Assembly: GCA_903813345.2 (NCBI GenBank)
Contig: CAIIXF020000009.1
Span: 4,154,001 to 4,218,000, forward strand
Origin: Owenia fusiformis
Lineage: Eukaryota; Annelida; Polychaeta; Sabellida; Oweniidae
Length of the DNA: 64,000 nt
Direction: 5' to 3'
Shown: positions 13,527 to 27,033 of the stretch, one piece after another
How the letters are laid out: the number at the start of each line of letters is the position of its first letter
How positions within the stretch are numbered: position 1 is the first letter of the stretch
Position numbers and translations under genes: made by a program
The notes under the pieces: model-generated
What the model was told of the DNA's origin: nothing
Seen by the model: the letters and a program-made list of their open reading frames with translations, nothing else
Database searches by the model: none

Positions 13527-16500
13527 ATGAACATACTTGTTGTAGTCGTGGGCTTTTTGGTGTGCATCAGTCAGATTCAGGTAAATTAACATAACAAAAT
13601 ACAGGACTTTATTTAATTGTTTCAATTCAAACATATATAAGTACAGATAAGTGATATTGGTCATGGTGAAACTTATGTAAGTACAAGGGTCTACATTAAC
13701 ACATCAATTTATTTCAATTTACAGGCAGATGATACTGCAGTTGACTACTTAGATGCTATTCAAAAGGGCTCGTGAGTATCTTATTCATAATGAGACAAAA
13801 TCTGTTTCTAGTTCTCCCATTTCAGGCTTCCTAACCTTCCATCAACGCGAATATCAGTTCTAACCTCGCGAACTTGCACTTGAACCATGATTCACACATC
13901 GCGAACGTGAAATCTTAAGTAGCGCACCACCATTTCCTCGTTCCCGAACATATTTCTCTCCTCGCACACAGAGATACATAGTGGTTCGCGAGCACGGATA
14001 TCTTTGCGAGAGTGGAGAAATATGTTCGGGATGTTCGTGAGGTCAGAACTGATGTTTGAGTTGGTTGAAGTCTAAGAGGCCTGCATTTGCAGTGTATATC
14101 CATGTTCGAAGACGCCCACTTCATAATCTACGCGGATGTAAGAGGAAATGACCAAATAAAAAATATTACATTGAGGATGTAGTAGTATAACAATAGAAAA
14201 GGGCACAGGGAGTTTCACAACACATTTCAGACAGTCATATGTTGGATTGTGACTGTTTTGTGAGAATTTAAACATAGTGCGTATGCTAGACCATTCCCTG
14301 TCTCAAAGTCCAAATTTTCCCCAAAATTTCTGTCCTGGAGTTAACGCATTGGCTTAACAGACGCACCATTTCATATCCTCAGAAAATAGCACAAATCCAA
14401 CATATAACATGTGACAGTCTGAAATCTGTAGCGATACTTTGAACAATTTTAACATTGTAGGCTAAACACATGTTGCTCAGTTGATGACTCTCCAAAAAAG
14501 GTTTCATATTATACCACTGAGAAAGCTGGCACCAAATCAGTCACAGCTACCATCAGTCAATATAAAAAATGTGGAATCAGAAACCGGAAGAGTTGCTTGT
14601 CCTATGCAAATGGATATAGGTGAGCGATTTGCCTATCATAATGCGATGATTCCCTTAGAGAATGAAACAATTGGTAGATAATTTTAATACATTATAGGTA
14701 CATATATAGATCCTCAAAATTAGATTCATACATTACAACATGTCAACTTTTAGAATGAAAAGCACGTGTCAAAACCACACCCCTTCTTTTTTATCGTAAT
14801 ATTTTCTTAGTCCCTGCTCAAAATCCCGTCTGGAGCCAAAGATGAGATCTTTAGAATCCCCTGCTTGACCATTTCTGAATGTTGTTTCATAGGCAAGTAA
14901 CCACGTACAGGCAAAAGTTGGCATATAGAATGGAAGCACGACCCTGTCCAAAAAATAGAATAATTTGTTGCAAAGGATATGTCAACATTAGAGGCTATTG
15001 CAAAAGTAAGTATTTTGTTTTCAATAAGATGACGGGGTTAAGAATGAGCTCATATGTATAGATGTCTGTAGTTAATGCACCTTTGATTTATTGGCAATAT
15101 TGAGTATTGGCTATCAATTTCTTATTTTTCTTCAACATGTATTGTAATGACATCAGTATGAATGACATGCCCCTTGTAGGGCCCTATTGGTGTTCTGGAT
15201 GTGGATTGTGATATTATAATCTTGAATGGTGGGGAAAGGGGGTATTAGACATTGTTTCTTTTCACGTAAGATCATTGTTTTGGGACATATGGTGTTTGTT
15301 TTTTCGTATCACTGGTGTACACTTAGAGTTTGCCTTTTCTTCCATTTCAACATTTGGTCCTTTTCTTTTTCACTTGTGCTTAGATTTCCATTAAACCATC
15401 TGTATTAAGAAAAGCTTCAAAATAAATATAATATAAAGACTATAATAAATAAGACTCTTGCTAAAACTGTGTCCATTTATTTGACAAGTCAACATTCATT
15501 CAGTATGAGAATTCCATTCCACTTTCGAAAATGAGAGCTCGTCATATATCCATTGCCAGTAAACACTAGCTTAAATTACCCACATGCATAATGCATTAAT
15601 TTTGTCCTTAAATTATAAGAAGTGCACGCGCCCCTTTGATTTGCTCGAATGCCACCCAGTTTTGGCATTTAAAAAGAACTCTCGTTGTATTATTGTATGA
15701 AAGTTTGTTGGTGGTGCAACTTACAGGCTGTTAACAATAAAATATTGAATAATTTTCTGTCGTAATTTGTTATTTACAGACTTCTGTTTATGATGCATTT
15801 TTTTTTATCTAAGCCAAGGAAAATACCTGCTGCAGAGTTCCAACATCTAAGAAGGTCAATTACTACACGTCTGTGAAAACAGGTGAACAACGGATATCAT
15901 ACACTTCAACGGCGTATAAGAAGTGTGGTATAAGGAACCTTAGAAAATGTTTGGAATATAAAGTTTCATACAGGTAAACAAATATATGTAAACAAAGTGT
16001 TACAATCCCTAAAGTGTATTTAAACTTAGCTAGACACATGTACATGTATATTGTGAGGCAAAATAGATACTGCTCATCTAATGAACGATGGTGTTCATTT
16101 TGTACGAGGGTTTTCCCAGAAGTAATGCACTATATGCTCTAACTTTTTTTAATATTCTTCAATTCAGCTGAAATATCGTATATGATAAATTAATGCTGAC
16201 AGCCTTAATCTTTCTAAATATACATTTGACCGCTCCTGTAATATGAATTCAATTAAATATACGTTTGCACGGACGTAGCATTTTTTTCATGAATATGTCT
16301 ACCGTCCCAAGAATAGCCCCGTCTCTTCTTTATGTAGGATGGAAAATGTCTACAAAAGCAAACAAAATACCAGGACAGAACCAGTGACTTGCCCTGCAAA
16401 CAAAGTGACTTGTTGCAACGGGTTTGTTGCAGTGCATGGACATTGCGTCGGTTAGTCAAAATTAAAGAGGTTTTTGGTACAGGATCGATATACTTAATGA

Positions 16501-18624
16501 AAATCACAAACGTGTACCCAAATTATTAGACATAAAGTTTCATTAATTTGTCATAAAAATATTATATACCTACATGGGGTTATACTATATGTGATCATGA
16601 TTAATGTATATTACAAAATTTTCTCCTTGTGTATTTAAAGAAAGTGCATTTGTTACTTCAAATAAAGAACTCCTCAGAAACCTGGGATCAACTGTAGATG
16701 TTGGAAAGAGGTACACTTCTTATCTAATATAATTATATGTGAATCAATCAGGGCGAATATATTAAAATATCTTAACCAGTATGCCGCAAGAAAAAGTCTC
16801 ACATGTTTCATTTATTTCAAATATATTTGGATTTACACTTTTATAATAGTGACACACTAAGATTAGATTAGGTAAAATATCCTTTAAAAAGTTACATCTA
16901 TAGTTTCAAATCATGATGGCTATCTATGCTTTAAAAATGCGTTGGTTCTGTCTTTACAATACAAATCACCTCCCTATACCAATTATTGCTCTATCTACAA
17001 AAATCCAAACAATTTTCTGAGTGTTCAATTGGAAGCGAAAAATATAGTATTTGTACTTGGATCATTATACAGGGTGGGCCAATAACAATTGGAACATCTA
17101 TTTATTGAATTTTGCTTATTATTGCAGTTCAATCAATTCACTGCAAACATTCAGATAATGGTAACATTATTTGTGAAAATATTAAAGATAAAATCATCTA
17201 CGTATGATTATTTTGACTTGTTATGGTCATGATCTATATACTGTGTGTGCCATGAAAAATGTCAAATTTTATCTGTTTACATCATTGCTGAAAATACAAT
17301 ATCTCATACCATACAGTATATGCCCTTCAAATGGTCTCAACACTATTTAGATCAATAACAACATATGTAGTTATCTCTAGGAGTAGCTAGACATGTCTCT
17401 CTTTGATCATATAGCGTAACTGACCTCAAAACTGGCACAATTTGTCTCAAAATCTATCATTTAAGCCATGTATGACTGTCAAAATAGCTCGGATCGATTG
17501 CTCTGGTGGATGGAGGACATGTTTAGGAAACCCTTGCGTTGAGTAATTAAATATTGGGCTTGTATATCCTTCCTTACACAAGCTGTTGACAATGAATGTT
17601 TTTTCAATTCCCTAAACTATTGAAGATAATACTATCATGCGTGCATAATCTAGTTTAATAACTAACTTACATTAAACTGAAGATGAAGCTCTCTCTAAGA
17701 AACGAAATCAAACGAATGCAATAAAGGGTAAGCTAATACATGACTTACAAAAAGGTACAATGGATGGAAAATTGTTTTAATTTTTTGGGCCCACCCTGTA
17801 TATATAGCCCCATATTTACAGTCTGTGATGCTATTTACATATTAACTTTCCCCGTGAACAGAAGATTAGTAAAACAATTTTAAATTATTTAAAACTTTTT
17901 ATTCCCTTTGAAGCAAAAACCTCTGCTGCAACATAACCCCACCAAAACCAGTGGTGAAGTTTTACTACAGTGAAAAGGAAAATTACGTTGCGCAAGACGT
18001 TACGATGTATAAGAAATGTGGGATTCGAAACAGACGATCTTGTGTTGATACTTCGAAAAAGGGTTACAGGTAAGGACTTTACACAAGCTTAAAATGGTAT
18101 GATCAATAGGACCAGATACGAGAATAAATACTTTTAGATTTTCACCGTTCCATAAACTTTGATATTTTAATGATCTTTGAAAATGTGCCTCATTTCCGGG
18201 CACCTTTGTTATTCTTACCAAAGTTCTAAATTCATAAAAAGTGACTTATTTCCTTCTTTTTAGGACTAGACAACGATACGTACAAAAGATCGGTTATAAA
18301 CTTGGTACCACACCCCTTTGCCCCTCGAAGAACACCATTTGTTGCAATGACTTTGTCTATATCAGAGGATATTGCCTAGGTAAAGATACATCTATACGGT
18401 GCCATCTATACTAATCTAGTTTTATTTTCCACCTCACGTTGAGTAACTTAGGTTTTACAAATATCAGAATATCTATAACTGTCAATACTCTTTTTCTAAT
18501 GATTCCTTAGTGTTTACCGTATTACTCTAGTTATATTTTCTTTGTAGACAAATCGTTTGCTGTGAAAAACTTGGATTTACTTGAGAAGATCAAAACGAGT
18601 CAATCCAGCAAAATTGTTGGCTAG
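13527..18624 (+). CDS. Gene C: secreted triple eight-cysteine (EMI-like) module protein, 354 aa, complete
   Basis: Ten exons: 13527-13580, 13725-13771, 14461-14619, 14893-15005, 15814-15973, 16338-16450, 16641-16710, 17914-18069, 18264-18379, 18548-18624. The CDS is 1065 nt and in frame throughout. Exon 1 gives an 18-residue signal peptide (MNILVVVVGFLVCISQIQ). Exon lengths from the second exon on equal those of gene B, so it is the same gene structure. The coding sequence is diverged (module II ends ...NTRTEPVTCPANKVTCCN; module III starts KNLCCNITPPKP) and the introns are mostly unrelated to those of A and B. It is therefore the older paralogue. It ends tail-to-tail with DUOXA on the opposite strand, 616 bp away. 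The likely location is extracellular; no enzymatic motif is visible. Confidence 0.85.
13830..14070. repeat. Foldback (inverted repeat) element in gene C intron 2
   Basis: The left part (ATCAGTTCTAACCTCGCGAAC, CCCGAACATATTTCTC) is mirrored by the right part (GAGAAATATGTTCGGGATG, GTTCGTGAGGTCAGAACTGAT). The arms are imperfect and about 100 bp long. No coding content. Confidence 0.7.
17070..17798. mobile_element. Mariner-type element (729 bp) in gene C intron 7
   Basis: Terminal inverted repeats CAGGGTGGGCCAA and TTGGGCCCACCCTG, each bordered by TA. Part of the interior (GAAGATGAAGCTCT...CAAACGAATGCAA) resembles the element in gene B intron 7, so the two may be relatives. No intact transposase. 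Confidence 0.85.
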
Positions 18625-19240
18625 ACAGACGAAGGTATCAAACTAGAACGATGAAGATAGTTACACTTATCATCTTAATTGTCTTAATGTATACCTGATT
18701 ATACTAGTACATCCACCTTTTTATAATGTTTTACTTTGTGTTTCTTTACTATTCACCAAACACGAGGAGACGACACAGATTTTCCAAAATAATGTCAACA
18801 AGTCAAATATTATAAATATTTTGAATAAAAACATGCGCAGTTGATTGATATGTGCAAGTTAAGTTTACCGAGATGTAAAGCTTGCTATAACATCTTTTAA
18901 AAACATTTTACCGTTATACACCCAAAACATGTCCAAGTATGGGATGAATAAAAACGTTGCATCACATTTAACAAAGCATTTAATTTGAATTCCAAAAACT
19001 GTGTTAGCCTAGAACAGAATAAAAAATTAGACTGTCATGGAGCTTTGATTATATAAAGACTTTTTTACGTAGCTATTTGAGCAGACTTATTCTGTGATAT
19101 GCATATTATTATTTCACATCTATACTGTACGTATGCTCTACTGCACCACCAATATGTATATAGATGTCATTGTCATCGATTAGTTTAAGTCTTAATCGAT
19201 CACAGTGATAATTCTTTATCGTCATATCACATTGGCTACA
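18625..19240. other. Convergent 3' flank between gene C and DUOXA
   Basis: Two genes end tail-to-tail. A poly(A) signal AATAAA at 18824-18829 suits gene C. No clear signal was seen for DUOXA. Nothing else recognised. Confidence 0.6.
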
Positions 19241-22200
19241 TCACAATCGTGTATATATATCCGTTTCACTTATCCTAATATTAGTTGCCTTCCCGTCATC
19301 AATAGTCGACTCATTTGTCTCTTCATAATTAGTGGTTGTGTCCATCTCAATATGCAATGTACCTAGTTCATTTGATGCATGTGTATCATCAGAAGAGACT
19401 CGTCGATCTTCAATTTTGTTTTGACTGCCGTTCAACTGGCCATCAAAGTCCTTCCTTTCGGATTCAACGCGTAGAGCAGCAGATGATGTACTGTCAGATG
19501 TGTCTTGTACATAGCCAGCATTTACAAACCCATGACCGTTCTGTTTGCCTCCCTGAAATGTAGCCGAGTAAAACTTCAACAAACAAATCCGATAATGAAA
19601 TATTCCGTTGTTCTATGTACATGTACAGTTTTTGGTATTGTACCTTTCACAGTGAATTTATTGGTTATGCCAGGGCTAAACATTTTTGCAAATCTTATCA
19701 TGTATATTTTGAAAGGGTGTACCTTTTTACGGCCCTCACCAAGGCTCTCTTCTCCCGCAGTTGTATATTGAGCCGAATCATCCCCTAAACCAATCATTAC
19801 CAATTTCTCAGGAAAACAGTTATTCGTCACTAAAAGAAGGAATCCTACAATGAAGGTCAGTGAACCTGAAAGTAAGAAACGGGGTGTACAATATCGCACA
19901 CTTGGATAGAATATCAAAAAGAGTGATATACCTAAGTTTAGCTATCTTATGATGATTGGGCTGTTACCAAGTATTCTTTTTTCTTCATACTGCTTTCTTC
20001 ACACTTAAACACACTGACCAAAAGAGGATATTTACGATATCTAAGATCATATCAATTGTTCACTGCACTGATTTCGTTTTACCAGTGTTACGTTCTTGCT
20101 CAAGTTTTGCACTATGGACTCAAACAACGCTATCAAGCTGCCTTTAAACATCATCTTCCATGCGTGATCAAATGATCACCTTGTTAGCGAGGGGTCGTGG
20201 TTTGATCCCCGCTGGGGTGGACTGACTTTTTCACATCAGCCCCTCTTAGCACAGGATTTCATTCTGTGTTTTCGTTAACTAAGTATTCTATTTTTATACA
20301 GTAACTATAGCTGGGTTGTTAACAAGCACCTCAGACATGTCCTTGTTGTGTCTTGTTTATAACAAAATCAATGGGCATCTTCAAGTTTGGCTATATGTAC
20401 CATTCACATTGTCCTCTTCCATTTGTTCTCACAACTAAATTTCCTAACGTCTCTGAACATTATCACTGGTCCTAACCTGGGGACACTTATTTTCCTTGAC
20501 TGGGTTGGGATTTGTACAGAGCGTTCAATAAGTATTGCTCATTTTGCTTAACTTTTGTTTTCTTTCTGCTTTTTTCTTCATGAAACGTTCACAACATATG
20601 AAACGCATATATGGATATATGACCTTATAGTATTTAAATATCCTGACAATTGCTCATTGTCAGGAAATCTTAATAGAAGCCAGAGAACAAAAGCAAAATG
20701 ACCAATACTTATTGAACGCTACGTAGTGGCTATTTTGGCTACACAACTGTTTGGAATTGAAAGATCCTTTTGACAGACTGTGCTTCTAGATGCTGCATGC
20801 ATGTTTGTGCTATACTAGCTTGAGGCTCAGTTTTAAGTGGTATGTTAGGTTTGAAATTAATTATTTAAATATCAAAATGATTAAAAGCTAGATTAACGTG
20901 ACTCCACCCACTCTACCCACCTGTTACCACAACGACCCAAAACGCCCAACCAAACGCAAGCACCATTTGCCGTTCTTCGTAGGCAATACGAACATTTGGG
21001 GCTGATACACAGTAGGAGATGACGGCGCTAATCATTAGCGTTCCAGTGAGCATAAAATGCCAGGCGGACGTCCCCGTGGCAATGAATAGAATAAGGTTGG
21101 AGAGGAACCAACACGCTAAGCTAGTCCTTTAAACATAAACGAAATCCCCTCTGTTAATAAAATGTTCGTTATAACAGGAACTAGAAAGTGAATTCGTTAT
21201 CTACTCTTAAAATTGATTTGAGTATAATAACGTTAGAGTCAATTCTAGGACCTAGATGCATTTCCTGCGTTGAAATATGTTTCCTGTGAATCAACAGTTT
21301 ATTGGAGCAGTAGAAATGCAGATCAAGTGGTCGTTGATAACGAATTGAATGGCATATGGAAATTGTAAGATAATATGATAAATTGATATATAGATGCGAA
21401 TCAAAGATGTAGAAAAAAGTTCATTTGGAAAGAAACCCGTTTAACCATTAAGAGATTTCAAGGGAAGCCTGATAATTTTTTGAGACAACGTCCTTACACG
21501 GTTGTATCGAATGGTTGATCTTGAAGATCTAAAATAAGAACTTTGGAAAACATTTTCAATGTCAGTCACTATCGATCTGGAAAACAGTACAATTAAAACT
21601 ACATGTCCGACCACCCATTTCACTAAATATGATTTAATCTGACAGGTCATTGGCCAATATTCAATTTGGCGGAGAGGTGTAAAAATGTCTCTGTTCAAAT
21701 ATATGAAAGAAGAAGTTACTGCCAGAGATTCCAAAGCACATAGAATTTCCAAATCATCAAATTAATGCAATTTACAAAACATAAGTACGAATTACTTTTC
21801 GTTACCAAGGGCAACAATGCACTGAACGCAGCTAATGATACTAACCATAAAAGAGCACTAGTGTAATACCCCGCGGTTCTTAGCCGTCTCCCCCACCTTA
21901 GTCCCCCTTCATCGGGCAGGAAGTGCCCAAGGGTATGTATTATAGCATCTGGGGTCCCCCTCACCATGGCAACTCGGAACTCATTTTGTATTTCACCAAC
22001 TAAAATGTGATCAAAATCAAAAAGTAGGTTGCCAATGTTCATACCGAAACACATGTTAAAATCTGCTAATGCTTGGACACGTCCGAGATCTCAAAATTGA
22101 GAAGGACTTCAAAACGTGCTAACCGAATATCCAGTTGTAATAAATCTGAGTTGTAAACCGCCATTGTAGGGGTGAGGTCAAGCTAAAATGTAATACATTG

Positions 22201-24273
22201 CTTTCAACTTTCGGGAATAATATTGACCCCTATAGCTACATGTCGTATGATCAGCGCCAAAAGGTTGTATCTCAGTGGAATTTTGTATTCACATACATCT
22301 TTTTGACTCTGAACATACGATGTGTATTTTCCAATATCCCAGAAAGCACACAATGGGTACTTGTGAATGTTATACCTCACGATGTATCAGTTCATAGTTA
22401 AATCTGGCTTGAACGTCACACTTACTACTATACCAGGAGTAACGCTCATTATTGTAGATCCACTTGCCATCAACATAACCTGAAACATAGTTCCATGGAT
22501 GCACATTCTAAAGGCTAATTTAGTTTTAGTCATTCATGATACCTTATCCACACTTCTATGCTATTTTATATTTCTATTCGTTTTCTATTAATACGGCGTA
22601 TATAACGTTGTCATAAGGATATTTCATAGTGCCGACTAAGGGAGGGGAGAGAGGGGGGACTCAAAGAATCATTTGGGGTGGGGGGACTCCGAACCCCCTC
22701 CCTACTGTCCACAGTATTGTAACGAAAGTAAAGTGAATGTCGTACTTGGGACTCATTATTTCTAATTAGAAATAAGTGTCGCGACACAGACTTATTCACA
22801 GTGGCGATGAAATATACGCACCTTTTAAGGTAATATTCACGCTATGAAGCCCAACGTTGACCCCGATATTAGCGCCATCTATTTCACGTCCTCCATAGTC
22901 CCAATATGAGCATCGCGAGCGTACTGATCCAACCATCCATCCGTTACTTGTAACAGTCACTGAAATTTATTCCATATTTATCAGTTTTGAATTACTCTCA
23001 CATTTTTGAATTATTTATGATATAGGGAGTAAAAAATGACTTACATAGCTACTTACACTTAACAAAGAAAACTGTACTGTACTGTAATTGTTTTTGCAAT
23101 TGCTTTAACATGCTTATTCTTTGAAATAAAAAAAATTATAAAAAAAAGAAAAAAAAGAAAAGAAATGTCTCTTAGTCATATTTTTCAAGATCAACCGAAA
23201 AGCTGTACTGATAAAAATAAAGGCGTTAAAGTTTAAGTTCTAATCTACGTAAATAAACTTATGGTACAACCTGCAGTTTGTATTGATATTCTTGCATTTG
23301 GTCTCCCTTTTATACATTAGGCAAGTCTAGTGTGTACTTACGCACGATTGAGAAACCAACAAGCATTGTGCCAAGTATTCCAACTGCCTTGTAAAATCGC
23401 TACAAAACAGACAGGGATATCATTTATCAAATTATGAGGCAGTCAATGTCACGTCTTTTAATTAGGAAACACTTATTTTATGTAAAATAGTTTTGTTTAT
23501 TGCATTTACATGCATATGAGAACATTGAAATCAGCATGACGTTTCTGTTTCTGACAATTATTGACGTTGTGTTTTTTCTAAAACTGACCTTTGTCTAACA
23601 CCCTTATTATCATAAATAACCAAACGCATATGCATACACGTACTGAAATTCTTCGTAATGGAATTGTCATATATTTGATAAATTATCGTCTAACGCTGAG
23701 CCAAATATCCCAAGATGACTCAATCACATTTGATCAACTGTAGGATACGGCGGTCAAAGAACATTCGAAAATCTGCAGCGGTTACCTCAAGGTCGTCCTT
23801 TGCGTATCCCCTTTCCGGCCCATGGGGCTGGCGCGAAATAATAGCATGGAAATATTTTTTTTAATTTCAAGGTTCGTTGTAAACTGCGCCTGTCTTGATA
23901 TTTGTCAAAAGCCTTGGCCTCCACAGTGACACACTTTGGTGACCGTGCAACATCGAATTTTCTGTCTCCTCAAATTCAAAATATTGCGCATCTATCGCAA
24001 AATGTGTGACTGCTACATGCGCACGAAGTAAATGACTGAGTAAGTCGGGGAGTAAGTGAGGTTTGAGTGAGGATTTGAATATGGTTAATAAGGGGCGGTG
24101 AATGTTGAGCTGTTACCAACCTCTTTATACTTTAACCCAACTGTCACAGCGAGACAAGACAAAGTGATGACTACGAAAATATAGCAGACAATCGCTGTCT
24201 TTAAGTCTCCCCATAGCAACGCACTGGTAGCTGGGTATATCAATGCTGCTCCTTCATTGTGCCAACCATTCAT
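19241..24273 (-). CDS. DUOXA: Dual oxidase maturation factor (DUOXA), 440 aa, complete
   Basis: Eight exons in transcript order: 24273-24121, 23399-23342, 22959-22822, 22479-22426, 22065-21796, 21115-20921, 19865-19723, 19552-19241. The CDS is 1323 nt (441 codons) with every phase matching. DUOXA is an ER/plasma-membrane partner needed for DUOX to leave the ER and make H2O2. Evidence: about five hydrophobic segments (DLKTAIVCYIFVVITLSCLA; GILGTMLVGFSIV; YYTSALLWLVSLAAF; HFMLTGTLMISAVISYCV; FGWAFWVVVVTGSLTF), the extracellular loop with DGANIGVNVGLHSVNITLK (family motif with an N-I-T sequon), and RLRTAGYYTSALLW, matching the family's RLAGHYTSAMLW. The tail of about 140 residues is rich in Asp, Glu, Ser and Thr, so the protein is longer than the roughly 320-340 residues usual in vertebrates. 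It lies head-to-head with DUOX, which supports the assignment. Confidence 0.93.
20517..20723. mobile_element. Mariner-type MITE (207 bp) in DUOXA intron 6
   Basis: Inverted ends share AGCGTTCAATAAGTATTG, followed by TCATTTTGCT, and are flanked by TA. Too short to encode a transposase. Confidence 0.82.
23105..23165. repeat. A-rich low-complexity tract in DUOXA intron 2
   Basis: Runs of A with scattered T and G between exons 2 and 3 of DUOXA. On the DUOXA-sense strand this is a long T/C-rich tract. Confidence 0.7.
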
Positions 24274-27033
24274 TGTTATTTACTCTACAAAGCAGATTAG
24301 TGAAAGTCATACGTATATTGAATTTGATTTGTTTCCTGGCCTACATATATAACATTTAACCTCTTTAGTAAATGAATCTATGGCGTTGGACCTATGTGGA
24401 ACACTAGACTACATATAAGACATATGAGCTCTCTGGATACGCTGACATATTTTCATGACATTTGACCTCTCTAGTAAGTGGAAACCTGTAGTAAATATAT
24501 AGCATATTTGACCTCTCCGGCTACATTGACCTACAATTCTGATATTTTAACTCTCTGCTTATCTGGCACAAATGTTTGACATTGGACCTGTATGATGCAC
24601 TGGTCTTTAGATACGCCATTTGACCTCTCTATATTGGCCTACCCTGACTAGCATTTATGACATTTGACCTCTCTATCTAACTGGCATTTAAATGTTTGAT
24701 TTGACCAATGATGCACTGGTCGTCTAATGCGTCATTTGACCTTAATGCTTACTACTGACCTCTCCGGCTACATTGACCTACATTTGACCTCTCTACCTAA
24801 CTGGCATTTAAATGTTTGATTTGACCAATGATGCACTGGTCTTCTAATGCGTCATTTGACCTTACTAATGTATACCCGGACTAGCATTTATGACATTTGA
24901 CCTCTCTACCTAACTGGCATAAATGTTTGATTTGACCAATGATGCACTGGTCTTCTAATGCGTCATTTGACCTTAATGCTTACTACTGACCTCTCCGGCT
25001 ACATTGAGCTACAATTCTGATATTTAACTCTCTGCTTATCTGGCACAAATTTTTGACATTGGACCTGTATGATGCACTGGTCTTTAAATACGCCATTTGA
25101 CCTCTCTATATTGGCCTACCCTGACTAGCATGATATTTGACCTCTCTGCTTAACTAGCATAAATGTTTGATTTGACCAATGGTGCCCTGGCCTTTGAATA
25201 CGTCATTTGACCTTACTAGTGTATACCCGGACTAGCATGATATTTGACCTCTCTGCTTAACTAGCATACATGTTTGATTTGACCAATGGTGCCCTGGCCT
25301 TTGAATACGGCATTTGACCTTACTAGTGTATACCCGGACTAGCATGAATGACATTTGACCTCTCTACCTAACTGGCATAAATGTTTGATTTGACCAATGG
25401 TGCCCTGGCCTTCGAATACGTCATTTGACCTTCCTAGTGTATACCCGGACTGGAATTAATGACATTTGACCTCTTTACTTAACTGGCATAACTGTTTGTT
25501 TTGACCAATGTTGCACTGCCAATCTTAATACATTTCAAGTTTTTGTTATACAAAAATACTTTTATGCCAAAATTCAGAAGTGTAAAATCCATTCTAGTCA
25601 TAGATATCGATGAATTTCATCATTTTCATACATTTAGAATAGATTATGCCTCGTATTTCTGTTACGTAAAAATGCATTGCTAAATATTTCAAAACTGGCT
25701 CCAAGTTAAATGATGAGAGCCGATTTGTAAACTGGCTCTCACCATTTAACACATAGAGACAATTTAGCAGCTTGGAATCATGGGATACTATCCTACGATC
25801 ATTTTGATATGAGTTATGCATCTTATTCTTGTAAAATATTTTATGAAATTGAGAAAAATGAACTTAACGTAAAATCCTAATATTTTGCAAGATTTTTAAC
25901 GAAAAGTCACTTTTTGCCAAAACAAATAGTAATCAAGAAGACAGAATTCAGCGTGGGTCAAAACCATAACCCACGAATCCGTAATGTACGTTACGTAAAT
26001 AATTCGTGTATAGCAATACACCTTACCTTTCTACCTCCTTCTTTCGGCCCAATTCTTTTGATCAAAATTACTCAAATATTAGAAAATCAGTTCTCGCAGT
26101 ATCACTTGAACCGAGCCTACATAGTTGTTTGCCATTACGATACAATCATCAGCTGTTAACCCTGGTTAGACTCTAAGTGAATGCATCTAATAATGCGTCA
26201 GAATTTACGTGTATCAAGCGTTACGTTACGTTTTGTCACGTCTGAAGTGTTGTCATAAACTTATTTCAGTCCATCTGAATTTGAAGTCGGGAAATTTGAA
26301 AACGTGCAGCTTGACAGGTATATATAAGTGTCCAATCCGATATATCAATGTTGTCTCAAAAGTGGTTGTGGATATCTTTAAGATTAATTTTCCTTTATTT
26401 GTTATCACGTTATCTTAGTCCTTTGCGTGAATGACCAACTCGCCATCAAAGTTATGTATTTTTGTTCGTTATTCATGAACTCCGTAGTACTATTTCGAAT
26501 AATCATGTAATTCTGCGATTTTCACGAGATTTTCTCTCCCGTTCATAATATCACTGGAGCAAAATTTATCTCAGTCTGTCTCCGACACTAGAGTCGTGCG
26601 TCCATTTGTGGAAACCTAGATAATGTTTAACTGAGCACACACATCAAGATCGCAGTAGAAGTGGTTAAATATTCCGGAGCTGACTATCGCTAAGACGAAC
26701 AGCTAATGTCATATAACACATAGCAAACATTTAGTCAGTGACTTTAACTCACGACGGACTGTCGAAACGTTAGCTTAAAATCAATGCTAGCTTTTCTCGG
26801 GATGTGTATTTAACTATCGGTGAATATTCTTAATAAGCCGCATGTTATATGATTATGAATCCGTCTGAAGATAGAACATACTATTTTATCAATAATACAG
26901 CAACGAGGGAAACAAAAATCGAACATTATTCAAATTGAATTAAAAAGTGTTTGGTTGGCAAACTGCGTTAGGCTCGTGAACGCATTAATTTCTAACTGAT
27001 TTGGAGCGCAGATGAGGAAAAAATACACTAAGG
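24274..27033. promoter_or_regulatory. Shared divergent upstream region of DUOXA and DUOX
   Basis: The 2.76 kb between the two start codons must hold both promoters unless either gene has far-off noncoding first exons. The DUOXA-proximal half is the minisatellite at about 24340-25520. The rest (25521-27033) is AT-rich unique sequence with no gene seen. No TATA or initiator is assigned with confidence. Confidence 0.65.
24340..25520. repeat. Minisatellite of about 105-115 bp units in the DUOXA/DUOX promoter region
   Basis: Roughly ten units of the form GACATTTGACCTCTCT, ACTGGCATAAATGTTTG, ATTTGACCAATG, TGCACTGGTCTT, then CATTTGACCTTACTA, TATACCCGGACTAGCA. The last four units, from about 25128, are the most uniform. 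TTTGACC recurs about three times per unit. Confidence 0.92.

Noticed and set aside
20160-20220. tRNA-like B-box sequence (GTGGTTTGATCCCCGCT) in DUOXA intron 6
   Set aside because: No A box, acceptor stem or complete cloverleaf could be built; at most a relic of a tRNA-derived SINE.
24340-25520. CRISPR-like array
   Set aside because: Units are whole repeats of about 110 bp without unique spacers, in an animal genome; this is a minisatellite.
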